Shown piece by piece: positions 33,041 to 44,027 of a DNA stretch of 64,000 nt. Under the pieces are notes generated by a model. It was not told where the DNA came from, did not search any database, and was given only the letters and a program-made list of their open reading frames with translations. Each line of letters begins with the position of its first letter. The stretch's first letter is position 1. A program made the position numbers and the translations under genes. Source of the stretch: Deroplatys truncata (lineage: Eukaryota; Arthropoda; Insecta; Mantodea; Mantidae); the NCBI GenBank assembly GCA_030765065.1, contig CM060978.1:59672421-59736420 (forward strand). Reading direction: 5' to 3'.

Positions 33041-34805
33041 TCTGATGTGTTGCACTCACAGACTTTCTTTACTCTTATACAAACTATTTTTACAAATGCT
33101 CATTCTCAATCTATTTCATGTTAATCGAGATAAAAATTTGCATAAATTATTGTATTGCTAATTTTCTTATAGGAGCAAGGGGGATATGGTAGACATTAAG
33201 CGATAGACAAAACTTTTAAGAGCTGGCTGCTATGTGAAACATTCCATTCTCTTTTTATTTCCAGGACATAAAAAAATGAATAATGAATTCCCATTTGCGA
33301 AATAGTGTAAGTATTGGAACATTTAAGGGAATAAAAAGCAATATCTCGAAAATAGTTATTCAACAAAAAAAACTCTGATGTGTTACACTCACATGACTTT
33401 CTCTACTCTTGTACAAACTATTTATACAAACGCTTATTCTACATCTACTTCATGTTAATCGAGATAAGCACTTGCAGAGTCTATCCTATTGGTAATTTTC
33501 TTGTAGATGTAAAGGGAATATATATTTACAAGGGCAATTTGGAAATACAGTAGCCTTTAAGCACATACATATCTCTTAATAGCTGGTTGATAGGTGCAGC
33601 ACCATTTCTTTTGCCACAGATTAATACTCTTTGCATATCCAAGACAAAAAATGAATAACGAATTCCCATTTGAAAAAATAAATATTGAAAAATTTAAGGG
33701 AATAACAAGCAATATCTCGAAAATGGTTCACTCAACAAAAAAAGTATTCAACATAAATTGTGTACTTTAAAGCGATCTACATTTTTTGTGTTCCAAAATT
33801 TCGTCTATCTCTTATGGTTTACCAGTTATGCAAAAGTCGTTCACAATGAAGAACACTTTTGGTGACATTCCCAGAAAATTCGAGATATACATTTCATTTT
33901 TCATGAAAATATCTTAAGCATATGATATTTTAATCAAAATCGTTACAGCCATTTTTGAGAAAATTAAAATTTTCGAAAAATGTTCCATGTAAAGGGTAGT
34001 ATGAGAGGGGGGGATTTTCTTGAAAACCTTCGTGTTGCATCCATGGAAGATACTGAACCTAAATACTAAGTTTGGTGTTTATCCGACTGTTCGTTTCTGA
34101 GTTATGCCGTTCAAAGACAGACACACACGCAGACAGACACACAGACACACACACAGACATGTTTCCAAAAATGCTTTTTTTTTGGATTCAGTGGGTCTCA
34201 AAACATTTATTTCCGGTGAAATCTCGATATCGAATTTTTGGGTGGAATACAATACTTCCCCTACTTACTATACGTAGTAGAGAAAGTAAAAATCCATGTG
34301 CCATAAATTGTGTATTTTAACGCGATCTACATTTTGTGTGTAGTAAAATTTTGTCTATCTTTTATGGTTTACCAGTTATGCAAAAGTCGTTCATAATGAA
34401 GAGTACTTTCGGAGACATTCCCAGAAAATTCGAGATATACATTTCATTTCTCATGAAAATATCTTAAAATTATGATATTTTAATCAAAATCGTTAGAGCA
34501 ATTTTTGAGAAAATTAAACTTTTCGAAAAATCTTCCATGTAAAAGGCAATTTGGGTGGGGGATTTTCTTGAAAACCTTCGTGTCGCATCTCTGGAAGATA
34601 CTGAACCTAAATACCATGTTTGGTGTTTATCCGACTGTTCGTTTCTGAGTTATGCTGTTCACAGGTACACACACAAACACACACACGGACATGTTTCCAA
34701 AAATGCATTTTTTGGATTCAGGGGGTCTCAAAACATATTTCCGGTGAAACCTCGGTGTCGAATTTTTGGGTGGAATACAATACTTCCCCTACTTTCTCTA
34801 CGCAG
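33041..34805 (+). repeat. Hel-A copy hosting a nested Hel-A
   Basis: The host starts TCTGATGTGTTGCACTCACA and runs to CAACAAAAAAA at 33372. It resumes at 34288 with AAAAATCCATGTGCCATAAA and ends near CCCTACTTTCTCTACGCAG at about 34805. The interruption is a full Hel-A copy in the same orientation, placed in the A-run that follows CTCAAC. Confidence 0.75.
33374..34287 (+). mobile_element. Hel-A full-length copy nested in Hel-A
   Basis: A 914-bp complete copy from TCTGATGTGTTACACTCACA to CTACTTACTATACGTAGTAG and AGAAAGT, sitting between two A-runs of its host. The CA tract is interrupted (about 34113-34160). This is a second independent case that gives the exact ends of the family. Confidence 0.8.
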
Positions 34806-35712
34806 TATGTGATAAATTGAATCCTATATGTTTAAACTCTACAGACTGTTTATCTCCTATAATAGTCTTTGATGTTATACATTCTTTTCTCTTCAATGCC
34901 AACACTTTTGTTTTTACTAGAGAGATTGTCATATTATATTCTTTTGCTGTTTTATTCAGTGCGTACGTTGACTGTTGAAGATTTCCTTCTGAATTAGATA
35001 CAATCATCTGATCATCTGCAAACCTTAAGGTTAATGCATGGTCTGTTTATTAAAATTATTTGAATAAAAATATGGACTATTAATCCAATGTTTGGCAATT
35101 TCATCAATAATCAAGTTAAAAAAGTAGTAAAGACACTGCATCCTTGTCTTACTCCTACAAATAAAAATTAGTATTATTTATGGACGCTCTTTCACTGCTG
35201 TGGTTCTTTGCGTCCCATTCTATATTGGACGTGAAAGACCGATATTTTTGCTCAGAGGCCTCTTTATCAGACTTGAGGTTCTTTTACGTGACGTAAATGT
35301 ACGACACAGGACCACCAGCTATACATCCCTTCCGAAGGAAGCCATGTTAATGGTTTTTAAGCCCAAAAAAATCAATCGCCCTCCGCCGGGTTTGAACCCG
35401 CGACCTCAGGAACTAGAGGCTAGCATGGTAACCACTGCACCATAGAGAACGACGTCTTACTCCTACGTTAGCTTTTTTCTGTTGTTGACCCTTTAACTCT
35501 TAAAATTTGAGTTTTGGATTCCTGATAAACATTCTTAATGACCTCAATTGGATGGATTGGAATTCCTCGTTTACTCATAATTTTCTAAACTGCATGCCTT
35601 GTAATAAAATTTTATCAAAAGCTGTTAGGCAGTCAAAAAATAATTTGTGTGTTTCTCTATTAAATTCTGAATGTTTCTCAAATATTAGTTGTAATATAGA
35701 GACGTTATCTTT
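34806..35712 (-). pseudogene. LINE reverse transcriptase remnant, split by a SINE
   Basis: On the minus strand, going 5' to 3', 35712-35467 reads the RT fingers and palm start with FFDCLTAFDKILL (first catalytic Asp region), then a frame change to GIPIHPIEVIKNVY-type residues. After SINE-D copy 3, 35158-34806 reads GVRQGCSV, then LRFADDQMIVSNSEG (the catalytic FADD box at about 35030-34985), then LNKTAKEYNMTISLVKTKVL and IGDKQSVEFKHIGFNLSH. Stops and frameshifts occur. The reverse transcriptase would have copied its own RNA at a nicked target. The clade is not assigned; it differs from the LINE at 46.5-47.7 kb. Confidence 0.75.
35159..35453 (-). mobile_element. SINE-D copy 3 inside the LINE, perfect target duplication
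   Basis: A full SINE-D on the minus strand, with B box GGTTCAAACCC (plus-strand GGGTTTGAACC) and the same body as at 16558. The duplication GTCTTACTCCTAC is perfect at 35146-35158 and 35454-35466 and lies within the RT coding sequence, at the RQGC segment. The LINE was therefore already there when the SINE inserted. Confidence 0.9.
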
Positions 35713-37083
35713 ACATGTTAAAACATTTACCATATAAAAGGTAGTTTTTGGTGGAGGAACATTTTTCAATACCTTCGTGTCGTATCCATGGAATATACTG
35801 AACTTAAATACCAAGTTTGGCGTTTATACGCGATTTTGTTTAAGAATTACGCTATTCAGATACACGCACATACATACACTATGTGATCAAAAGTATCCGG
35901 ACATATCCACAAACATACGTTTTGCATCTTAGGTGCATTGTGCTGCCACCTATTGCCTAGTACTCATTATCCGTGACCTCAGTAGTCATTAGACATCGTG
36001 AAACAGCAGAATGGAAGGCTCCGTGGAACTCATGTACTTCGTACGTGGTCAGGTGATTGGGTGTCACTTGAGTCAGAAGTCTGTATGCGAGATTTCCACA
36101 CTCCTAAACATCCCTAGCCACTTTTTCTGATATGATAGTGAAGCGGAAACGTGAAGGGACATGTACAGCACAAAAGCATAAAGGCCCACCTCGTCTGTTG
36201 ACAGAGAGACCGCCGACACTTTAAAGGACCCACCCCAAATACTATGACAGGCGTGAGGTGAGAAACCTTGGATTCCATGGTCGAACGGCTGCTCATAAGC
36301 CACACATCACGCAGGAAAATGCCAAACGTCGCCTCGCTTGGTGTAAGGAACGTCAACATTACACGATTGAACAGTGGCAAAACGTTGTGTGGAGTGACGA
36401 ATCACGGTACAGAATGTGACGATCCGATGTCAGGGTGTGGGTATGGCGAATGTCCGGTGAACGTCATATGCCAGCGTGTGTAGTGCCAACAGCGAAATTC
36501 GGAGGTGGTGGTGTTATGGTGTGGTCGTGTTTTTCCTGGAGGGGGCTTGCACCCCTTGTTGTTTTGCGCGACACGATCATAGCGCAGACCTACATTGATA
36601 TTTTAAGCACCTTCTTGCTTCCCACTGTTGAAGAGCAATTCGGGGATGACGATTGCATCTTTCAACACCTGTTCATACTGCACCGGCTGTGGTGGAGTGG
36701 TTACACGACAATAACATCCCTGTAATGGACTGGGCTGCACAGACTCCTGATTTGAATCCTATAGAACACCTTTGGGACGATTTGGAACGCCGACTTCGTG
36801 CCAGGCCTCACCGACCTACATCGATACCTCTCCTCAGTTCTGCACTCGGTGAAGAATAGGCTGCCATTCCCCAAGAAACCTTCCAGCACCTGATTGAAAG
36901 TATGCCTGCGAGAGTGAACGCTATCAGCAAGGCTAAGGGTGGGCCAACACCATATTGACTTCCAGCATTAACGATGGAGGGCGCCCGAACTTGTACGTCA
37001 TTTTTATTCGGGGAGTCTCAAAACGTGTATTTGCGATGATACTTTGTGTTGAATGTTCCTCTTCTTACTCTAAGTATGTGTCC
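35713..37083 (+). repeat. Old Hel-A copy interrupted by a Tc1 element
   Basis: Hel-A body from about 35717 (CATTTACCATATAAAAGGTA) to the start of its CA tract (CACGCACATACATACAC, about 35863-35879), then again from about 37011 (TCGGGGAGTCTCAAAACGTG) to CTTCTTACTCTAAGTATG. The Tc1 sits at the microsatellite. Confidence 0.6.
35879..37010 (+). pseudogene. Tc1-family transposon with a broken transposase
   Basis: The left end matches the Tc1-type terminus CTATGTGATCAAAAGTATCC. The right terminal repeat is missing: the sequence leaves the element after GAACTTGTACGTCATTTT. Transposase parts seen are MEGSVELMYFVRGQVIG (from 36011), LAWCKERQHYTIEQWQNVVW then SDESRYRM (first Asp), GGGGVMVWSCFSWRGLAPL, and AAQTPDLNPIEHLWDDLERR (third acidic region, catalytic Glu). 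At about 36661-36672 the second-Asp motif (FQHDNAPVHTAP in relatives) reads FQH-PVHTAP, which fits a 10-bp loss that removes the catalytic Asp and shifts the frame. A stop follows SDESRYRM. It is dead. Confidence 0.85.
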
Positions 37084-37764
37084 GCGATCGATCACTGTTA
37101 ATGACTATCATTTAATGTTTTCCACTTAAAAGGAGATAGATATTGTGCCCGTTGAATCAGCTTGATCATCATAATAAAGAAATGTCGAAACAAAAAACTG
37201 TAGAATCACAATAGCAAAGCTTCCTGGCGGACTTCATATGCAATGACTTGCGGGAGTGAGCAGGCAAATTAAAGCGAACCAACGCGATCTAAAATTTAGT
37301 AGCTCATGCCACTCAATTCCGCCGCCGCACTGCTGGGCCAACGGCCCCCGCTACAAACTTTTCCATTCCGGGGCGAATATTGCCCTGTCAAAAATTCTAC
37401 CAACTAAAATCAACAAAACACATTTACAAATGTTCAGTCTGCTGAAATGGAAAATAGAAAACAGCAATCGTAACACACAGTGAAACAGGAAAACGAAATC
37501 AATCTTAACCGAAAATAATTTCCAAACAGTATAATTAATTTTTTACTTTACCATACATTTACCTATAATAATTAAAGAAAGTAGTGTAGTCAAAGCTTAC
37601 TTTTCTATCCGCTTTATGTTGAGATAGATGTATTAAATTATTTGAAAATTCTAGCAAATCACAGCGAGTATCTCGGAAAAACTTACCGCATTTGGCATTG
37701 TATGTTTAAACAAGATATATATTTTATTTTTCATTACTATATATAATTAATTGAAAATAATTAT
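37084..37764. other. Unassigned DNA
   Basis: Around 37200-37390 the DNA is more GC-rich and looks single-copy in the window; the rest is AT-rich. No defensible gene was found. Confidence 0.35.
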
Positions 37765-38942
37765 ATTTTTAGACACCTTAGCCTAGTCCTGGCATGTTTT
37801 AATATACAGCTAACTGAAAAATTAACGCCACAGCCGGGATTTGAACGGTTCTCCCGCTCTCCGTGCGGTTGCTCTAACCTGAAGTAAGTATTGTTATTAT
37901 AGGAGTTGTATTATATTTCAACTGTTGGGGAGCCGAACTTGTAGTAGTTGCAACCGCACGTATAGTAAACAGTTTTCACTACTTTCAGGTGGCCTTTGCC
38001 CCAAATGTTTAGAAAATATTAAGTTTTTAATTTTTACTCTTTCTTTAAATATTATTTATGTTTGCCTCGGCTGCGTCAGTATTATTGTTAGAGACATTGA
38101 AGTCTTCGTTTTGGTACGACTAAGAATGTAGGCTTACACAGATTTTAAGTTTTAATTCACTCCTTTTTATTAATCCTTTACACAAATTAAATAGCACTTC
38201 AGTGATATCGAGAGCTGTGAGATTATTTTTAATTAATACTTGCACTTTTTAACACGTATACTATATTCGTCTCACACAAATACGTAATTAATTTCTCGAG
38301 GACACATCTTGCGTCTGGTTATGAACAGTGTCTAGAAGCAACACGTCTGGTTATGAGCACTGTTTGAGGCAACTGACTTGATTTCAACCGTCTAAACTTG
38401 TAAATTTCTGTATTTCGTGTCTCTGATTGACTAATCTTAGTCCAATAGAATACCTTCATTTAACTAAAGCTTTTTCTGTTTGTTGATTGGCTATTTTTAA
38501 ACTATCTCAAAATTTATATTACTACTGCTCTAATAATGACTAGTAGCATTTAAACTTTCTTACTCATTATTGCCTCAAGGTTAACTCATTGTTACCTCAT
38601 GGTTAGCAACTTTAAACCTATTTCTCACAGTTCCTACATTATTAAATTACGTAATGCATTCACATAACATTATTGAACATGTTTACAATAATATAAGCAA
38701 ATGCAATGACTGTTACATACATTTTACAAATGATTACATACACAAATTGCTTCAAGGCGGGCTGTTATTGAATTTACACATTATATAACCAGACTGAAAT
38801 CATTTAAGTGATAAAAATACTGTCATGCCGCTGGGACATTGAAATTCCCCAATTTACTCAAGTTATTTTAGTTGACTCAATATTTAAAACATGCCAAGAT
38901 CAGGCTAAGATCTCTAAAAGGTATAATTAATTTCAATTAATT
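37765..38942 (-). repeat. SINE-G-like tRNA-headed repeat split by TIR-B copy 6
   Basis: 37805-37877 is, in reverse, GGTTAGAGCAACCGCACGGA plus TTCAAATCCCGGCTGTGGC, a tRNA-like head with a B box. The continuation past TIR-B, 38826-38942, holds ATTCCCCAATTTACTCAAGT and AAAAGGTATAATTAATTTC, which matches the unit at 39405-39900. The TIR-B element therefore inserted into a SINE-G. Confidence 0.55.
37878..38825 (-). mobile_element. TIR-B copy 6
   Basis: About 948 bp from TGAAGTAAGTATTGTTATTA to AAGTGATAAAAATACTG. It has the GTTGGGGAGCCGAACTTG block, CCTCGGCTGCGTCAGT, CCAAT/ATTGG regions and the doubled GTTACCTCAT. A partial duplication near 38336-38360 (CGTCTGGTTATGA twice) is private to this copy. 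The termini are decayed by a few bases. Confidence 0.7.
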
Positions 38943-38954
38943 ATTTATATATAT

Positions 38955-39355
38955 GGCGACGCCGCGGCCGAGTAGTTAGACCGCTCGCCTCCCACCGAGG
39001 CGGCCCGGGTTCAATCCCAGGGATCTGCATGTGGGACTTGTGGTGGACGAAGCGGCGTCTGGGCGGGTTTTCTCCGGGTTCTCCGGTTTCCCCCGCCATT
39101 CATTCCACCAACTGCTCCATCATCACCTTTCCTTTCATCCATTTCACCAACATTTCGTTTCATCTACTTCCTTCATCCCATACCAGGCATCGGGCTGATC
39201 ACCCATCCTGGATGCTCTGTCTGATCCATGAGTGTCTGCTCCTCGACGGGCCTCTGACCCCAGGCACCCGCTTGTAAGTCCTGGGGGGTGTAAGTCCTGG
39301 GGGGTGTAAGTCCTACATAAGAGGAGGGTAAACAGATGATGAATGAAGGAATGAA

Positions 39356-39356
<1 letters not shown>
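38955..39356 (+). mobile_element. SINE-C copy 1 with target duplication and TA tract
   Basis: A 402-bp SINE with a tRNA-like head GCGGCCGAGTAGTTAGACCG, B box GGTTCAATCCC, body GGGCGGGTTTTCTCCGGG and CATACCAGGCATCGGGCTGA, and a tail of ATGAATGAA-type repeats. The terminal segment GTAAGTCCTGGGGGGT is duplicated in tandem. The flanking duplication ATTTATATATAT (38943-38954, 39357-39368) runs into a long TA microsatellite. Confidence 0.85.

Positions 39357-39404
<48 letters not shown>
39357..39404. repeat. (TA)n microsatellite
   Basis: About 20 TA units directly after SINE-C copy 1. They probably expanded from the target duplication. Confidence 0.95.
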
Positions 39405-39410
<6 letters not shown>

Positions 39411-39900
39411 AAAAGAGAACTTTAGTATCCCAGAAGTACACAGTAAAAAACTACTTGTCGTCTCTAATTGGCTTGTCTACCTGGGAAACAGCTTGAGGCA
39501 ACTGGCGAATTCAATGTCCCATGGGAATGTTGTCACGGTAGCTCAATGTTTAGAGCGACCGAAAGGAAAGAGTGAGAACCGTATTCAAATCCCGGCTGTG
39601 GCATTGAAGTTCTCTAAAATGTATAATTAATTACTTATGTATATAAGTGAAAAGAAGACCTTAGGAAGCCCACAAGCACCCGGGATTAAAGTACTTGTGA
39701 TGGCAGGTCGCCGTTGAGATTGTCATCTCTAGTGAGATGCCATGGTGGCCTATCTGGAAAACAACTTGAGTCAACTGGGGAATTCAGTGTCTCACCGACA
39801 GGTTGTCAGTAGCTCAATGGTTAGAGCAACCGCACGGAGAGCGGGAGAACGTGTTACTATTCCGGCTGTTGCATTGAATTTTTCAGTTAACTCTATATTA
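39405..39900 (+). repeat. SINE-G tandem pair (tRNA-headed)
   Basis: Two tRNA-like heads lie about 270 bp apart. The first is GGTAGCTCAATGTTTAGAGC ... TTCAAATCCCGGCTGTGGC (39535-39604); the second is CAGTAGCTCAATGGTTAGAG ... GGCTGTTGC (39808-39871). Preceding each is a matching lead sequence (GGGAAACAGCTTGAGGCAAC / GGAAAACAACTTGAGTCAAC; TCACCGACAGG-type). The tandem arrangement suggests a multi-head repeat. A functional tRNA gene is unlikely because the arms do not all pair. Confidence 0.55.
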
Positions 39901-40004
39901 ATACATACAATTTCTATCTCTTCCGTATGATGTCACGCACTGTTGGCTACGGAAAACCTGTAGACAAAAGTGGACTTTTGGGGAATCTGTGAAAAGTTTT
40001 ATAT

Positions 40005-40797
40005 TCTTTACGTTGTTTGCCCCAGGTATGGGCGCCAATTTGAGAAAGGTTTGTTCTATGTTTGCCTCGGCTGCGTCAGTATTTGTTTGAGAGACGTTTC
40101 TCTTAGGAGGGTTGTGATGCGACAAGAATGTAGGCTTACACAGATAACAATTTTACTTCACTCCTTGTATTAATACTTGATATGATTTAAATAACAGTTC
40201 ACTGATATAGAGAGCTGTGAGATTCTTTTTATTAATTACACTTTTTTAACACGTAACTTTTCGTCTCACACGAATACATATTATATTTTTTGAGGGCACG
40301 TTTTGCGTCTGGTTAGTAACTCTGTCTGCAGGCAACTGACTTGATTTCAACCGTCTAAACTTGTAAATTTCCGTATTTCAAGGCTCTGATTGGCTAATCC
40401 TACTCTAATAGAATACCTTCATTTAACTAATGCTTTTTCTGGTTGTGGATTTGCTATTTTATAAACTGTCACTAAAATTACATTATTGTTACTCCAAGAA
40501 TCACAAGTGGTACTGTTAAACTTTCTTACTCATTATTGACTCAAGGGTACCTCATTGTTACCTCATTGTTAGCAACTTTTAACTTATTATTCTCACAGCT
40601 CCTACATTATTAAATTACGTAATATATTCACCTAACATTATTACACATGGATATACTAGTATGCAATAATATAATAATATATAATCACTGTTACATACAT
40701 TTTACAAATTATTACATACACATATTTCTTCCAGGCGGGGTGTTATTGAATTTACATATATAATTAGACTGAAATTATTTAAGTGTTAAAAATACTC
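40005..40797 (-). mobile_element. TIR-B copy 7, internally deleted near its left end
   Basis: Starts near ACGTTGTTTGCCCCAGGTAT (decayed left end), skips about 170 bp to CTATGTTTGCCTCGGCTGCG, and follows the family to GTGTTAAAAATACTC. It abuts a transposase fragment. Confidence 0.65.
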
Positions 40798-41046
40798 TGA
40801 ACACAGACTGTCGGCCTTTTCGACATGTTCTTCTGATGCTCTGGGCCTTCCTGTGGATTTTCCTTTTTGTACACTACCAGCCTCCTTAAACTGTTTGTGC
40901 CTTCGTCTGATATTATTCTTATTTGGAGAATGTTTGTTGTACTCACGTCTGAATTGCCGCTCTATCAGCATCACGGATTTGTGTTCCACCATCCACAACA
41001 CACATGCAGCTTTTTCCTGTATAATAAACATCTCACAAAAGCACAA
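40790..41046 (-). pseudogene. Transposase N-terminal HTH fragment
   Basis: The minus-strand frame from 41046 runs 86 codons to a stop at 40786. It reads EKAACVLWMVEHKSVMLIER, QFRREYNKHSPNKNNIRRRH, KQFKEAGSVQKGKSTGRPRA and SEEHVEKADSL. This is the helix-turn-helix DNA-binding start (DUF4817-type) of insect DDE transposases of the mariner-related DD41D kind. The catalytic domain is absent; the fragment ends where TIR-B begins, so insertion or recombination removed it. Confidence 0.75.
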
Positions 41047-41446
41047 AGAAAACAGTTTGGAGAAGATCTACAAAGATCCTTTGTATGCAGAATGTGTTTA
41101 TGTAATAATATGCAATGCAAAAATCTTAAACTTTGCAACAATGAGTTTATTATGACATTGGAAGCAATGACAGATGAAAAAACATGTGAACATAAAACTG
41201 TTTGAGTTACTGGATTAATTAAAAGTTCTTTCAATCAATTACAAATAACACTTAGCTTGCAATGAACTCGTAAAACCCCACCATTCATTCTCGGAAACCC
41301 TATAGATAACTAAACCTTCGTTAATAATTTACATATTTGTTGATGATATAATAAGAATACAATAAGCAAAATAAACCCATTACACAGCCGGTCGCTAAAC
41401 TATTGCTTGAATATTCTGTTCCCTTTGCATGAACAAGAAAAAGAAA
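41047..41446. other. Unassigned DNA
   Basis: It may include the untranslated leader of the transposase fragment on its left. No terminal repeat and no other feature was seen. Confidence 0.35.
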
Positions 41447-41817
41447 TTCATTCATTCATTATCTGTTTACCCTCCTCTTTTGTAGGACTTATACCACCCC
41501 CCAGGACTTACAGGCGGCTGCCTGGGGTCAGAGGCCCGTCGAGGAGCAGACATTCATGGATCAGACAGAGCATCCAGGATGGGTGATCAGCCCGATGCCT
41601 GGTATGGGATGAAGGAAGAAGATGAAACGAAAAGTTGGTGAAATGGATGAAAGGAAAGGTGATGATGGAGCAGTTAGTGGAATTAATGGCGGGGGAAACC
41701 GGAGAACCTGGAGAAAACCCGCCCAGGCGCCGCTTCGTCCACCACAAATCCCACATGCAGGTCCCTGGGATTGAACAAGGGCCGCCACGGTGGGAGGCGA
41801 GCGGTCTAACCACTCGC
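41447..41817 (-). mobile_element. SINE-C copy 2, head slightly truncated
   Basis: Minus-strand SINE-C. On the plus strand it runs from the ATTC tail repeats through CAGCCCGATGCCTGGTATGG to GCGAGCGGTCTAACCACTCG. The first 14 or so bases of the head are missing. The flanks AGAAAAAGAAA (41436-41446) and AGGAAAAAGAAA (41818-41829) look like the target duplication. ORFs on both strands are by-products of the repeat. Confidence 0.8.
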
Positions 41818-41839
41818 AGGAAAAAGAAAGAAAGAAAAG

Positions 41840-42453
41840 TCTGATGTGTTACACTCACATGACTTTCTCTACTCTTGTACAAACTATTTTTACAAACGCT
41901 TATTATCCATCTACTTCACGTTAATCGACGCTTTAAGCGATAGTCAACTCTTTTAATAGCTGGTTGCTATGTGCGCATTCCATTCTCTTTAACGAATTTC
42001 CATTTGAGGAAAAGTATAAGTATTGGAAAATTTAAAGAAATAACAAGCAATTTCTCGAAAATGGTTCACTCAACAAAAAAAGATGTATATGACATAAATT
42101 GTGTATTTTAACGCGATCTACATTTTTTGTGGTAACATCTTGTATATCTCTTATGGTTTGCCAGTTATGCAACAGTCGTTCAAAATGAAGAATACTTTTG
42201 AAGACCCCAGAAAATTCGAGATATACATTTAATTTGTCATGAAAATATCTTAAACATATGATATTTTAATCAAAATCGTTGAGCCATTATTGAGAAAATT
42301 AAAATTTTCGAAAAATGTTTCATGTAAAGGGTAATCTGGGGTGGGGGATTTTCTTTGAAACCTTCGTGTCGCATCTCCGGAAGATACTGAACCTAAATAC
42401 CAAGTTTGGTGTTTATCCGACTTTTCGTTTCTGAGTTATGCTGTTCACAGACA

Positions 42454-42492
<39 letters not shown>

Positions 42493-42625
42493 CTGATATG
42501 TTTCCAAAAATGCTTTCTTTTGGATTCAGAGGTTCTCAAAACATATTTCTCCGGTGAAATCTCGGTATCGAATTATTGGGTGGAATACAACACTTCCCCT
42601 ACTTACTCTACGTAGTAGAGAAAGT
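41840..42625 (+). mobile_element. Hel-A copy with long CA tract
   Basis: From TCTGATGTGTTACACTCACA to ACTTACTCTACGTAGTAG and AGAAAGT. Part of the 5' third is deleted (after ACTTCACGTTAATCGACG). The CA tract covers about 42456-42491. Confidence 0.75.
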
Positions 42626-43160
42626 AACAAAGAATAGCGATTTGACCTGAGAAAACTATAAGTATCAGAAAATTCAAATCAATAACATAAATATCTCGGA
42701 AATGGTTAATATCACAAAAATTTTTGTTTGTCGTGAATTGTGTACTTCCAGAGATCTAGCAGTTTTGTTTCTCTCTTACGGTTTACCAAGTATAGAACAG
42801 TAGTTCAGAATAGCAAGCTACTTCAGAGGCTATCCCCCCCCTAAAAACTTTTTTCATGAAAAAAGCTTAATAGCATTTGTTAATTTAATAAATATAGTTA
42901 GAGACGTTTTTAAGAAAATCAAGAATATTAGACTTTTCACGTAAAGTGTAGTTTAGAGTAGGTTTTTTACTTAAAAATCTTCATGTCGTATCCTAAGGTC
43001 GTGAACTTAAATACCAAGTTTCGTATTTAACTGACTTTTTGTTTTTGAATTATGCTGTTCACAGTTACAGACACACATACACACACAAGGACATTTTTGA
43101 TATTGTCGAATACAATACTTCCTCCACTTACTGTAAGTATGTAGTGGAAGAACTAAAAAC
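42626..43160 (+). repeat. Older Hel-A 3'-half fragment
   Basis: Diverged body from AATAGCGATTTGACCTGAGA to a weak CA region (about 43066-43087) and the hairpin-side end CACTTACTGTAAGTATGTAG. Confidence 0.6.
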
Positions 43161-44027
43161 CTGATGTGTTGCACTCACATGACTTTCTCTACTCTTGTAC
43201 AAAATATTTTTCAAACGCTTATTCTCCATTTACTTCATGTTAACCGAGATAAACGTTTACAGAAGCAATCTTATTGCTAATTTTCTTATAGATGCAAGGG
43301 GAATATGGCAAGCTTTAAGCGATAGTCAAATCTTTTAAGAGCTGGTTGCTATGTGGGGCATTCCATCCTCTTTGTACGTCCAGAACATAACAAATAAAAA
43401 AAAAATAAAAAAACCGAACAACGAATTCTCATTTGAGAAAAATATAACTATTGAAAATCAAAAAAATAACAAGGAATATCTCAGAAATGTTTCATTCGAC
43501 AATAAGTGTGTATATGGATAAACTGTGTATTTTAACGAGATCTACATTTTCTGTGTAGAAAAAGTTTGCCTATCTCTTACGGTTTACCAGTTGTAAAAAG
43601 CTATTCAGAATTAAAGGACTTTTGGAGACATTCCCAGAAAATTCAAGATATACATTTAATTTGCTATAAAATATCTAACATATGGTGTTTTAATAAAATG
43701 GTCAAATGCATTTTTGAGAAAAGCAAAATTTTCGAAACCATTTCATGTAATGGGTAGTCTGGTGTGGGGGGAATTTTTTTTGAAAATGTTCGTGTTCAAT
43801 CCTTGGAAGATACTAAACTGAAATACCAAGTTTGGTATTTAACCGACTTTTCGTTTTTGAGATTTACTGTTCACAGTCTCACAGACAGACACCCAGGGAC
43901 ATGTTTCCTAAAATGCTTTTCTTGGATTCAGGGGGTCTCAAAACATATATTTCCAGTGAAATCTCGGTATCGAACTTTGGAGTGGAATACAATACTTCCC
44001 CTACTTAATATACGTAGTAGAGAAAAT
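43161..44027 (+). mobile_element. Hel-A near full length, almost no CA tract
   Basis: From CTGATGTGTTGCACTCACAT to CTACTTAATATACGTAGTAG and AGAAAAT. The microsatellite site reads CTCACAGACAGACACCCAGG. Confidence 0.75.

Noticed and set aside
39357..39404. The TA tract as an origin or matrix-attachment signal.
   Set aside because: It is a simple microsatellite that continues the target duplication of SINE-C copy 1.
41508..41882. A 124-codon minus-strand ORF and its plus-strand partners at 39029 and 52047-52483.
   Set aside because: The frame is the SINE-C body read through. The same peptide appears at each SINE-C copy, and the frame starts inside neighbouring Hel-A DNA at 41508-41882.
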